Assembly (NCBI GenBank): GCA_002731735.1
Contig: PCCM01000111.1
Location: 6,086-22,515, forward strand
Direction of reading: 5' to 3'
Source of the DNA: Gemmatimonadota bacterium
Lineage (GTDB): Bacteria > Gemmatimonadota > Gemmatimonadetes > Longimicrobiales > Gaopeijiaceae
Length of the DNA: 16,430 bases
Positions 1 through 6,733 of this stretch are shown piece after piece. The notes beneath the pieces were generated by a model. The model was not told the origin of the DNA. It saw only the letters and a list, made by a program, of their open reading frames with translations, and made no database searches. Both the position numbers and the translations under genes were made by a program. Positions within the stretch are counted from its first letter, which is position 1. Every line of letters starts with the position of its first letter.

Positions 1-1544
1 GTGAAGAGTTGAGTGGTCATGTAGTCCTCCACCTTCACATACTTTCGGGTCCAACCACCCGCTTCTTCCAGCATAGCCAACTCCCATTCGTGGCAGGGCT
101 TTCGCTCCGACTGCCGATTGGCGATCGCAGCTGTAAGCGCCGTCATACGTTCGGATCGGCTGCCCCGATCCTCCATCTCGGAAAGCGAGCGCATCATCCA
201 ATCGGAACCGGTTCCACGACTCTGCACGCGGTCGTGAATCACACCGAGGTACTTGTCGATTTCGGATCGATCGACGTATGCCTCTAGTCCCGCCCGAGCG
301 AGCGGGAGCAGAGTCTCGAGAATGAGTTCCGGCGCGGTCACGCTCTGTCCATCAACCCAGCGAAATCCGGCGTCGAGCCCTTGGCGCGAAGCCGTGAGGA
401 AGTTGTACTTCGCGTCGGCGAAGCTCAGCCTCTCCGTGATATCGCCGTATTCGTGTTTGGCGCCGAGGACCAGGCCGATCCAGAACGCCGCATTCGCAAC
501 TTCGTCCAGCACGGTCGGGCCGGAAGGCAGCACCCGGCACTCGATACGCAGATGGGGTTTTCCCTCTGAAATTCCATAACAGGGCCGGTTCCATCGATAG
601 ACCGTGCCATTGTGCAACTGGAGTGCCTGCAGGCGAGGGATGTCCCCGGCCGCCAATTGCTCGAAAGGATCTTCTACGGTCTCCTGAGCCAACAAAACCC
701 TGAATTGGGCGATATCCTCTTGGAAAAGTTCGGCCACACTCTCCTTCACCCAACGGTCGCCGAATCGCACACGGGTGCTGAACTCACGTAGATGGACCGA
801 CGTGCTCCTCGTATCAATGGACTGACGAAAGAGTGCGATCCGAGTCTCGGCCCAGAGGCGTTTTCCGAAGAGGACGGGTGAGTTCACGGCGGCTGCCAGA
901 ACCGGGCCGGTCATGGCCTGGGCCGCGTTGTACATCGGTGCGAACTCCGTCGAGTCGACCTGAAGATGGACCTGGCAGCTGCAGTTGCACGCCTCCAGCA
1001 TTACCGAATCGTGTTCGATCTGGAGTTCGTCACGCCCCTGGATTTGGAGCCTGTAGGCCTTCCCACGCATCCTCGTCAGCGACTCGTTCAGAGCATAGTA
1101 GCGCGGCATCGGACTGATGTTGTCGAGTGTGAGGTCGGATTTGCCGAGTGTCGGGAGGATGCCCGCCAGAACCACGTCCGCACCCTCCTCGCTCGCGGCC
1201 TCGCGTGCCATGTCCAGGAGTTCCTCAATGCTCTCTTGGAGCGTGCTCAGGCAAGCGCCACCGAGGATCATGGGCTCGACGTTCATCTCCAGGTTGAAAC
1301 GCGCCAACTCCGTGGTGAACGCTTCTCCATCGAGCCGCTCGAGGACCTCCATTGCGACCGGGGCTGGGCGCCAAGCTCGGTTGACCAAGAACATTTCCTG
1401 CTCGCAACCGAAGCGCCGCACACCTGATTCGATCAGACCGTTCTCCAGCATCTTTTCGAGGGCCTGAAGGTCTTTGAGAAGTGCCTTCGAAAAGGCGCGG
1501 GCCGAGCCTTTCCCCATCTCCGAAGTGACCGTGTGACTCGTCAT
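1..1544 (-). CDS. GCS2-type glutamate-cysteine ligase-like protein fused to a CBS domain (3' end outside window)
   Basis: The minus strand is open from an ATG at 1544 to the window edge: 514 residues, with the C-terminus missing. Residues about 45-55 read FGCEQEMFLVN, the G-x-E-x-E-x-F-L-V signature of the GCS2 carboxylate-amine ligase fold (ATP-dependent amide bond formation, as in YbdK/EgtA-type glutamate-cysteine ligases). FNLEMNVEP near residue 83 and the CQVHLQVD stretch near residue 190 also fit that family. The last residues, 502-514 (YVKVEDYMTTQLF), do not belong to the ligase; they look like the start of a CBS domain (V-x-D-Y-M-T-T-x-L). The gene is therefore probably a ligase-CBS fusion, with CBS domains acting as an adenylate sensor. 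The start overlaps the stop of the upstream nitroreductase gene (ATGA), so the two are likely translationally coupled. The true substrate is unknown; amine partners other than cysteine are possible. Confidence 0.83.
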   Translation of the reverse strand, partial: MTSHTVTSEMGKGSARAFSKALLKDLQALEKMLENGLIESGVRRFGCEQEMFLVNRAWRPAPVAMEVLERLDGEAFTTELARFNLEMNVEPMILGGACLSTLQESIEELLDMAREAASEEGADVVLAGILPTLGKSDLTLDNISPMPRYYALNESLTRMRGKAYRLQIQGRDELQIEHDSVMLEACNCSCQVHLQVDSTEFAPMYNAAQAMTGPVLAAAVNSPVLFGKRLWAETRIALFRQSIDTRSTSVHLREFSTRVRFGDRWVKESVAELFQEDIAQFRVLLAQETVEDPFEQLAAGDIPRLQALQLHNGTVYRWNRPCYGISEGKPHLRIECRVLPSGPTVLDEVANAAFWIGLVLGAKHEYGDITERLSFADAKYNFLTASRQGLDAGFRWVDGQSVTAPELILETLLPLARAGLEAYVDRSEIDKYLGVIHDRVQSRGTGSDWMMRSLSEMEDRGSRSERMTALTAAIANRQSERKPCHEWELAMLEEAGGWTRKYVKVEDYMTTQLF

Positions 1545-2188
1545 TCGATGAAGATCACGATCTCCTCCAACGACTTCCTGCGGAGCTCCGGCACAGTCGT
1601 GTCGGGCGCAGGATAGCCCACCACCAGGATCAAGAACGGTCGCTCATTCTCGGGCCGTCCGAGTATCTCGTTGAGAAAGCCCATCGGGGAGGGCGTGTGC
1701 GTCAGTGAAACGAGGCCGGCCTCGTGAATGGCGGTGACCAGTATCCCCGTGGCGATGCCCACAGACTCCGACACGTAGTAGTTCTTACTCTTTTCGCCAT
1801 TTTCCTCGACCGCGTAACTCTCTGCGAAAACGACGATCAAGTAGGGAGCCCCTTCAAGAAACGGCTTCTTTTCATCGGTTCCGAGAGGTGCCAAGGCCTC
1901 CAACCAATCGTCGGGCGCGCGTCCCTCGTAGAACGCCTTTTCCTCCTCCTCGGCAGCCACCCGGATCGCTCGCTTGATCTCCGGATCGGACACGGCCACG
2001 AAGCGCCATGGTTGCCGATGAGCTCCGTTGGGCGCGGTTCCAGCAGCGAGGATGCACGTTTCGATGATGTCTCGTGGAATCGGACGGTCGGAAAAATCAC
2101 GTACCGTGCGCCGGTTCTGGGCCTGCTTCAGGAACGCACGCGCGCGCTCCCGCATTTCATCCACGGGCAACTCGACGTAGCTGGACAA
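1541..2188 (-). CDS. Nitroreductase-family flavoprotein, iodotyrosine deiodinase-like
   Basis: 215 residues from a TTG start. It is a compact FMN-dependent nitroreductase fold: RRTVRDFSDRPIP at 26-38 is the FMN-phosphate arginine motif, and GTAPNGAHRQPW at 50-61 is the flavin loop. The GTAP-x-GAH-x-x-PW form and the C-terminal VGYP-x-x-x-x-TVP-x-L-x-RK pattern are those of iodotyrosine deiodinase (IYD) rather than generic NfsB. Aligned from memory with human IYD without gaps, the lid residues that grip the substrate zwitterion (E157, Y161, K182) fall on E83, Y87 and K108. Reductive dehalogenation of a halotyrosine or a related substrate is therefore plausible. The start is uncertain: the frame stays open upstream to a TAG at 2263-2261, the preceding residues (VPL) also look family-like, and no clear ribosome binding site precedes the TTG. 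It ends in an ATGA overlap with the GCS2 gene. Confidence 0.88.
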   Translation of the reverse strand: MSSYVELPVDEMRERARAFLKQAQNRRTVRDFSDRPIPRDIIETCILAAGTAPNGAHRQPWRFVAVSDPEIKRAIRVAAEEEEKAFYEGRAPDDWLEALAPLGTDEKKPFLEGAPYLIVVFAESYAVEENGEKSKNYYVSESVGIATGILVTAIHEAGLVSLTHTPSPMGFLNEILGRPENERPFLILVVGYPAPDTTVPELRRKSLEEIVIFIE

Positions 2189-2340
2189 CGGGACTTGTGG
2201 AATTGGAATGTTCAGTTCGAGGTGTCTCCAAAAAGGTACGGGGACGTCTCCTCCAAGGTCCTAGCCCCCAATCTTCCACCCCTACGAACGTTTCGCCATA
2301 TGCAGCGCGCCGCAATTGATGGACCTAAGTGCCGCGCTGA

Positions 2341-2359
2341 GGGCCGTTTACACGGTCCC
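2341..2359 (-). terminator. Possible stem-loop downstream of the M28 peptidase gene
   Basis: Ten bases beyond the M28 stop codon the sequence folds as GGG-CCGT, a four-base loop, ACGG-CCC, with one bulged base (7 paired bases). There is no T-run after it on either strand, so it is at best a weak terminator or an mRNA-stabilising hairpin between the peptidase and nitroreductase genes. Confidence 0.25.
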
Positions 2360-2368
2360 GGAAAGGCT

Positions 2369-3418
2369 CTATGGCGCGGGTACGATCTGGCGCCGACTTT
2401 CGGGGTTCCATCGGGGACGGTCGGGGCGCATGGCAAGCTCGTATCCAAGATAGAAAATCAATTGGCTGATTCTCACCGCCTTGTCCGCATCGATGCGATC
2501 CACCTCGTCGTCACGCCCGTGGTAGTCCGCGTGTGTACCGTTGAAGAAGAAGAGGACCGGCACACCCTTCAGGGCGAAGTTGTAGTGGTCGGAGCGGAAG
2601 TAGAAGCGCTCTTCGGGCCAGATGTCGTCGATCGCGGTCATCCCGAGTTCCGGATGCGCTTCGCTGGTGAGCCTGAGCATCGCTCCAAGGTCGGAGTGTT
2701 CCATTCCGATCGCTGCGATGGTGTCCGGCCAGTTGCGCCCCACCATGTCGATATTGAGGTCGGCCACCATGCGGTCGGTGGGCACGGGCGGGTTTTCTGT
2801 GAAATGGGCGCTGCCCCACAGACCCTTTTCTTCACCGCTCACCAACAGGAAGATCATCGAGCGCTTCGGCTTGGTGGCCAGCGACGCATACGCCTCTGCG
2901 ATCTCGAGGACGGCCGTCGTACCGGACCCGTCATCATCGGCACCGTTGAAGATGCTGTCACCTTCGGCGTTGGGTGTACCGATTCCGACGTGATCCATAT
3001 GGGCACTGAAGACCACGTACTCTTCCTTGAGGAGCGGGTCGCTGCCTTCCAAGATACCGGCCACATTCGGCGCCGACACGCTTTGGCGAAACTGATCAGG
3101 CCCGACCGTCTCGATCACGTACCGCTGGACATAGGATCTGTCATCGCCCGCGGGGACCAGGCCCATCCGTTCGAATTCGCTGGCAATCCACGAGGCCGTC
3201 ATCTCGAGGCCGGGGCTCGGTGTATCCCGCCCGCCCATGCTGTCGTGAGCAATCACACCGAGCTTTCGCAGATAGTCCTCCGGCGTGATGGACGCGGCTG
3301 CGGCCGAGACATCCTCACCCAGAGGCTCGGGACCGACATCAGCTTGCTCCTGAGTACAGGCGGAGCCCGAGACTGCCCCTATGCAGACGAGCTTGGCCAC
3401 AAGATACCGTAGTTTCAT
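2369..3418 (-). CDS. M28-family zinc aminopeptidase, predicted lipoprotein
   Basis: 349 residues. The N-terminus is a short signal sequence ending in SGSAC, so Cys21 is a probable lipidation site, although the -3 position is Gly and not the usual Leu. The enzyme would sit in the envelope facing the periplasm or outside. All co-catalytic di-zinc residues of the M28 family can be placed: H140 and D142 (SAHMDHVG), bridging D161 (NGADDDGSGT), catalytic E196 and ligand E197 (SGEEKG), D224 (NIDMVGR) and H300 (DYHGRDDE). It would remove N-terminal amino acids or cleave small peptides. The ATG at 3418 is preceded by a purine-rich AAGAGAG at a suitable distance. The gene stands 180 bases upstream of the nitroreductase gene in the same direction. 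Family assignment is firm; substrate specificity cannot be read from sequence. Confidence 0.93.
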   Translation of the reverse strand: MKLRYLVAKLVCIGAVSGSACTQEQADVGPEPLGEDVSAAAASITPEDYLRKLGVIAHDSMGGRDTPSPGLEMTASWIASEFERMGLVPAGDDRSYVQRYVIETVGPDQFRQSVSAPNVAGILEGSDPLLKEEYVVFSAHMDHVGIGTPNAEGDSIFNGADDDGSGTTAVLEIAEAYASLATKPKRSMIFLLVSGEEKGLWGSAHFTENPPVPTDRMVADLNIDMVGRNWPDTIAAIGMEHSDLGAMLRLTSEAHPELGMTAIDDIWPEERFYFRSDHYNFALKGVPVLFFFNGTHADYHGRDDEVDRIDADKAVRISQLIFYLGYELAMRPDRPRWNPESRRQIVPAP

Positions 3419-3714
3419 CAGACTCTCTTAGGACTCATCAAAGACTTCGTCATATACTCGCGAAAGACGTCGTCTGCGCCGGCTCAATCAGACCGGCAGC
3501 GGGTTCACGGCCATAATCTACCCATCGAAACGGACTGCGCCAGCGGCCACCGCAGCTCTTGCAGACTTCAGCGGGGGCCTAACGTACGGTCCAACAAATC
3601 CTCCAACTCGCGCTCGGTGAGCGCCCTCGATAGGACCGCCACACCGGCGAGCCCAACCGAACATCATGGGTCTCACCTCTTCTTCGTGTGCCGCCCCTCG
3701 TACATAATTGTGGG
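3419..3714. other. Divergent intergenic region
   Basis: 296 bases between the M28 gene (leftward) and the TerC gene (rightward), so promoters for both should lie here. I see no tRNA, repeat or convincing riboswitch. One minus-strand stretch, 3642 to 3568 from a GTG, encodes 24 residues ending in the protein-like string ALTERELEDLLDRTLGPR. It has no ribosome binding site and a stop closely upstream; it may be a relic or chance. Confidence 0.5.
3701..3708 (+). promoter_or_regulatory. Possible -10 element placing the TerC transcript start at or near its ATG
   Basis: TACATAAT resembles an extended -10 box. Transcription would begin about 6-7 bases later, at 3714-3715, which is the A of the TerC start codon. 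No ribosome binding site precedes that ATG, which fits a leaderless mRNA. No good -35 box is visible at the standard distance, so the call is weak. Confidence 0.3.
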
Positions 3715-4449
3715 ATGGACCTCCTAACCAGCCCAGAAGCGTGGATCGCCCTGGCCACGCTCACGACACTCGAGATCGTTCTCGGGATCGACAACATCGT
3801 CTTCATCTCGGTCCTGGCCGACCGGCTTCCAGCTGACGAGCGTCCGAAGGCTCGTCAGTTAGGACTCTTGCTGGCGATGCTCACGCGGATCCTGTTGCTT
3901 TTCTCCATCTCGCTGATCATGCGGCTCACGGAGCCGCTGTTTGAGGTTTTCGAGCATAGCGTGTCAGGGAAAGATCTGATCCTGATCGTCGGTGGTCTCT
4001 TTCTCCTGACCAAATCGACGCGCGAAATCCACAGCAAGATGGAAGGGGGCGGTGACGAAGAGAGGAGCGGCGGCAAAGCGGTGACGTTCGGTGGTGTACT
4101 CATCCAGATCGCGATCCTGGACATGGTCTTTTCGCTCGACTCGGTGATTACCGCCGTCGGGATGGCCGACGACTTGGCTGTCATGGTCACGGCCGTGATC
4201 CTGGCCGTGGGTGTCATGATGATTTCGGCAGGCCCAGTCGGGAGCTTCGTATCCAAGCACCCCACCGTGAAAATGCTGGCCCTGAGTTTCCTGCTTCTCA
4301 TTGGAACGAGCCTCATCGCCGACGGAGCAGGTTTTCACATCCCCAAGGGGTATATCTACGCCGCGATGGCATTCTCGGTCTTCGTAGAGGTCTTGAATCT
4401 CAGAGCTGACCGAGCCCGTTCGAGCGGGGAGGGCGCGGGGGTCACCTAA
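3715..4449 (+). CDS. TerC/YgdQ-family integral membrane protein
   Basis: 244 residues, strongly hydrophobic, about seven membrane segments. Two copies of the TerC acidic membrane motif are present: LEIVLGIDNIVFIS (19-32, with E20, D26, N27) and ILDMVFSLDSVITAVGM (134-150, with D136, D142, S143). The ADRLPADERPKAR loop and the overall length match the E. coli YgdQ branch. Some TerC relatives (for example Alx and the Bacillus MeeF/MeeY proteins) are linked to manganese export, and others to tellurite resistance; which applies here is not shown. A hydrophilic, Gly/Glu-rich loop lies at 108-121. The ATG at 3715 is chosen because it sits immediately before the conserved N-terminus; an in-frame GTG at 3688 would add nine unlikely residues. 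This is the only plus-strand gene in the window and is convergent with the small gene that follows. Confidence 0.92.
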   Translation: MDLLTSPEAWIALATLTTLEIVLGIDNIVFISVLADRLPADERPKARQLGLLLAMLTRILLLFSISLIMRLTEPLFEVFEHSVSGKDLILIVGGLFLLTKSTREIHSKMEGGGDEERSGGKAVTFGGVLIQIAILDMVFSLDSVITAVGMADDLAVMVTAVILAVGVMMISAGPVGSFVSKHPTVKMLALSFLLLIGTSLIADGAGFHIPKGYIYAAMAFSVFVEVLNLRADRARSSGEGAGVT

Positions 4450-4493
4450 AAGTAAAGAGCGCCGCCCTCTGCAAAGGCGGCGCCAAGGTGACC
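4440..4493. terminator. Nested inverted repeat between convergent genes, probable (bi)directional terminator
   Basis: Inner stem: 8 perfect base pairs, GCGCCGCC (4459-4466) with GGCGGCGC (4476-4483), loop of 9. Outer stem: 8 perfect base pairs, GGTCACCT (4440-4447) with AGGTGACC (4486-4493). The outer left arm overlaps the last TerC codons. On the minus strand the inner stem is followed by the T-rich CTCTTTACTTTT, so termination of leftward transcripts is better supported than termination of TerC. Confidence 0.6.
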
Positions 4494-4509
4494 TCGAACT
4501 CTTGAACTC

Positions 4510-4671
4510 TCAGTCTTCAGGACATTCGATGGATGGAAGCGTCTGTAGTCCGTCGGCCGGGAGAGATTCTGCGGCTATTTTCCTGAGAACCTCCGCCACG
4601 TGCAGGTTTCCCTCGCGTTCCACTCTGCATGCGGCCCGAAGTAGTTGCCGGATTCTCTGCTCCACGCTCAT
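4510..4671 (-). CDS. Small hypothetical protein, 53 residues
   Basis: ATG at 4671, stop TGA at 4512-4510. The start is preceded by AAGGAGG six bases upstream, one of the best ribosome binding sites in the window, and a second GGAGG abuts the ATG. The product begins MSVEQRIRQLLRAACRVERE and continues with a helix-rich stretch (NLHVAEVLRKIAAESL, 22-37), ending LPSIECPED. It is mostly amphipathic helix, charged, and has no signal or membrane segment; two Cys residues (15, 50). I recognise no family. It lies 124 bases downstream of the amidohydrolase gene in the same direction and ends 17 bases before the terminator-like repeat, a sensible position for a last gene of an operon. Good translation signals and composition support it; no homology support is available. 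Confidence 0.6.
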   Translation of the reverse strand: MSVEQRIRQLLRAACRVEREGNLHVAEVLRKIAAESLPADGLQTLPSIECPED

Positions 4672-4795
4672 CCTCCGCCTCCTTCCTCACCGGACCCGTC
4701 AAACTCGGTCCTCGCCCCTCGAACTGCCACCTACGTAATACGCCCGCCATGGGGAAGTGTTTCAGGCGGAGCCACCCTGCAGGGGGCGGTAGGCT

Positions 4796-6586
4796 TCAGG
4801 GACGGTACCCGGGCCCCCGTACGATCATGCCTGGTTTGGCACCCGTGTGCTCGCCTTCACGAACGACGGCCACTCCGTTTACGAAAACGTCTCGGATCCC
4901 GGCCGAGACCTGGTGGGGCTCTTCGTACGTAGCCCGGTCGATGACGGTCTCGGGGTCGAAGATGACGATATCGGCATAAAAACCCTCACGGAGCACTCCG
5001 CGATCGTGAATCGACAAACGGGTTGCGACCGCCGAGGACATCTTCCGGACGGCGTCTTCGAGGGGCACGACACCCTGCTCACGGACGTACCGGCCGAGGA
5101 TTCGAGCGTAGGTGCCGTACGACCTCGGGTGTATCAGAGCGGTAGTAGTCTGGGGATCCACCCCCCCCGCATCGGTACCAAATTTCATCCACGGCTGCTT
5201 GATCTGAAGCCGGACGTTTTCTTCACTCATCATGAAAAAGACTGATCCGATCCGTTGGCGCTCGTCGAGGACCAGATCCATCGCAGTCTCGATCCAGTCC
5301 TTGCCGAGTTCTCGAGCGACGTCGTCGAGATAGCGGCCGGAATACGCCCGCCGGTTCTCCGCGTTGTCAAAACCGAGCAGGAGCACACCGCTCGGAGTCG
5401 CCAGTGCACAGAGATTCTCCCAATCCTCAGTCTGATTCTCGATCTCGGCCCGAATCCGGGCCCGTGCTTCGACGTCCCCAAGGTTGAGGTAGAGCCTACC
5501 GCGGGCGGACGCCGACGGCGGAAAACACGATGTGAGGCCGGTGCTCCCGGCCGCGTAAGGGTACATGTTGGCCTGAACGTCGACGCCTCCGGCCCTCGCC
5601 GAATCGATCTTCTCGATCGCTTGGGCCGTCTTGGGCCAATTCTCCCGGCCACCGGCCTTGAGATGGAAGATCTCCACGGGCACACCACCAAGGGTCCCGA
5701 TCTCGATAGCCTCGTCGATCGCCTCGAGAAGGTTGTTGGCCTCGGAACGGATGTGCGAGATGTAAACACCCCCGTAGGGGGCCATGGCGGCCGCGACTTC
5801 TCCCAGCTCCTCGGTGGAGGCGAAGTTCCCCGGGGCGTAGATCAGCGCTGTGGCCACTCCGAAAGCGCCGTCCTCCATGGCTCTGCGCACCACCGCTTTC
5901 ATCGTGTCCAGCTCGGCCCGGCTGGCCGCGTCCATTCGCGACCCGAGGGCATAGGCCCGGAGCGTCCCACCCCCGAGGAAAGAGCCCTGATTTACTGAGG
6001 TGCCCCGAGCCTCCATCGCCCGAAGCCACTGGTCGAACCCTCGCTCTCCGGAAAAAAGCCGGGCTTGGCGGTCCGCGGTCGACTCATCGTCCCCCGCAGG
6101 ACCGAGGTAGGCCGGATTGACCGGAGCCGTGGTCGTCCCCTCCCCCATGATCTCCGTCGTGATACCCTGAGTGACCTTGCTGATGACCCGGCTGTCCCCC
6201 GACAGCAGAGCGAAGCGGGACTGGCTCTGAATGTCGATGAATCCGGGTGATACCACGTGCCCGACGGCGTCTACCCGCTGCATCGCCGTCGATCCCCTCA
6301 GCAAGCCACCCGGTGTGATCCGAGCGATCCTGCCATCGCTCACAGCAACATCGCCGTAGAACCACGCGCTCCCCGTACCGTCCACAATCCGCCCATTCTC
6401 GATGATCAGATCGTGGTCGAATCCCGGCTCCGGCTCGATGGGAGCGGGCGGCTCGATCCTCGGCTCGATGGGAGCGGGCGGCTCGATCGCCGGCTCGGGT
6501 GGGGCAACGGGCGGAGGCGTGGTCCCTGCACACGCGCTCAACAGGGATATGCCAAGAAGCGTCACAAACGGTCGTGCTCGACGCAT
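4796..6586 (-). CDS. Lipoprotein amidohydrolase of the N-acyl-D-amino-acid deacylase (D-aminoacylase) family
   Basis: 596 residues from the ATG at 6586, which has GGAGGTGA just upstream; a longer frame to 6643 lacks such a site. LLSAC at 15-19 is a clear lipobox (Cys19). It is followed by a Pro/Glu-rich linker (25-54), then the amidohydrolase barrel starting DLIIENGRIVDGTG (59-72). Later motifs are typical of the family: ISHIRSE (H278), IFHLKA (H308), MYPYAAGSTG, FGTDAGG (D472), HPRSYGTYARILGRY and the C-terminal LREGFYADIVIFDP. Odd points: the usual PGFIDxHxH reads PGFIDIQSQS (Q120, Q122), and the usual cysteine position of GNCG reads GEGT (E149). The metal centre is thus altered. It could hydrolyse N-acyl-D-amino acids or another cyclic or linear amide in the envelope, or have lost activity. 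It is followed at 124 bases by the small 53-residue gene. Confidence 0.88.
   Translation of the reverse strand: MRRARPFVTLLGISLLSACAGTTPPPVAPPEPAIEPPAPIEPRIEPPAPIEPEPGFDHDLIIENGRIVDGTGSAWFYGDVAVSDGRIARITPGGLLRGSTAMQRVDAVGHVVSPGFIDIQSQSRFALLSGDSRVISKVTQGITTEIMGEGTTTAPVNPAYLGPAGDDESTADRQARLFSGERGFDQWLRAMEARGTSVNQGSFLGGGTLRAYALGSRMDAASRAELDTMKAVVRRAMEDGAFGVATALIYAPGNFASTEELGEVAAAMAPYGGVYISHIRSEANNLLEAIDEAIEIGTLGGVPVEIFHLKAGGRENWPKTAQAIEKIDSARAGGVDVQANMYPYAAGSTGLTSCFPPSASARGRLYLNLGDVEARARIRAEIENQTEDWENLCALATPSGVLLLGFDNAENRRAYSGRYLDDVARELGKDWIETAMDLVLDERQRIGSVFFMMSEENVRLQIKQPWMKFGTDAGGVDPQTTTALIHPRSYGTYARILGRYVREQGVVPLEDAVRKMSSAVATRLSIHDRGVLREGFYADIVIFDPETVIDRATYEEPHQVSAGIRDVFVNGVAVVREGEHTGAKPGMIVRGPGYRP
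6431..6497. repeat. 30-bp tandem repeat, about 2.2 copies, inside the amidohydrolase linker
   Basis: 6431-6460 and 6461-6490 differ at only two bases, and a partial third copy begins at 6491. Translated on the minus strand, each unit gives the ten-residue repeat IEPPAPIEPx between the lipobox and the catalytic barrel. Such repeats can vary in copy number by slippage and would change the length of the surface tether. Confidence 0.9.
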
Positions 6587-6733
6587 GTCACCTCCGTCGG
6601 GCGGGTGGTCCCCTCCAGGAAGCCTTTTCGGGTGACCATCCATGGAACCCCCAAAATCGGGGAGGGCCGTAGCTACACCATGATAAGAACGAAGTAGGAG
6701 CTAGTACATCCTGAAAATGCGCTAGGCGGGTGA

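Noticed and set aside
1724..3412. A 562-codon open frame on the plus strand across the nitroreductase and M28 genes
   Set aside because: It is antisense to two proteins with complete family motifs, has no recognisable domain, and its His/Arg/Val-rich composition is what a GC-rich complement yields.
3419..3714. A yybP-ykoY manganese riboswitch upstream of the TerC gene
   Set aside because: Such riboswitches often precede TerC-family genes, so I looked, but the conserved GGGGAGUAG-type core and paired helices could not be found.
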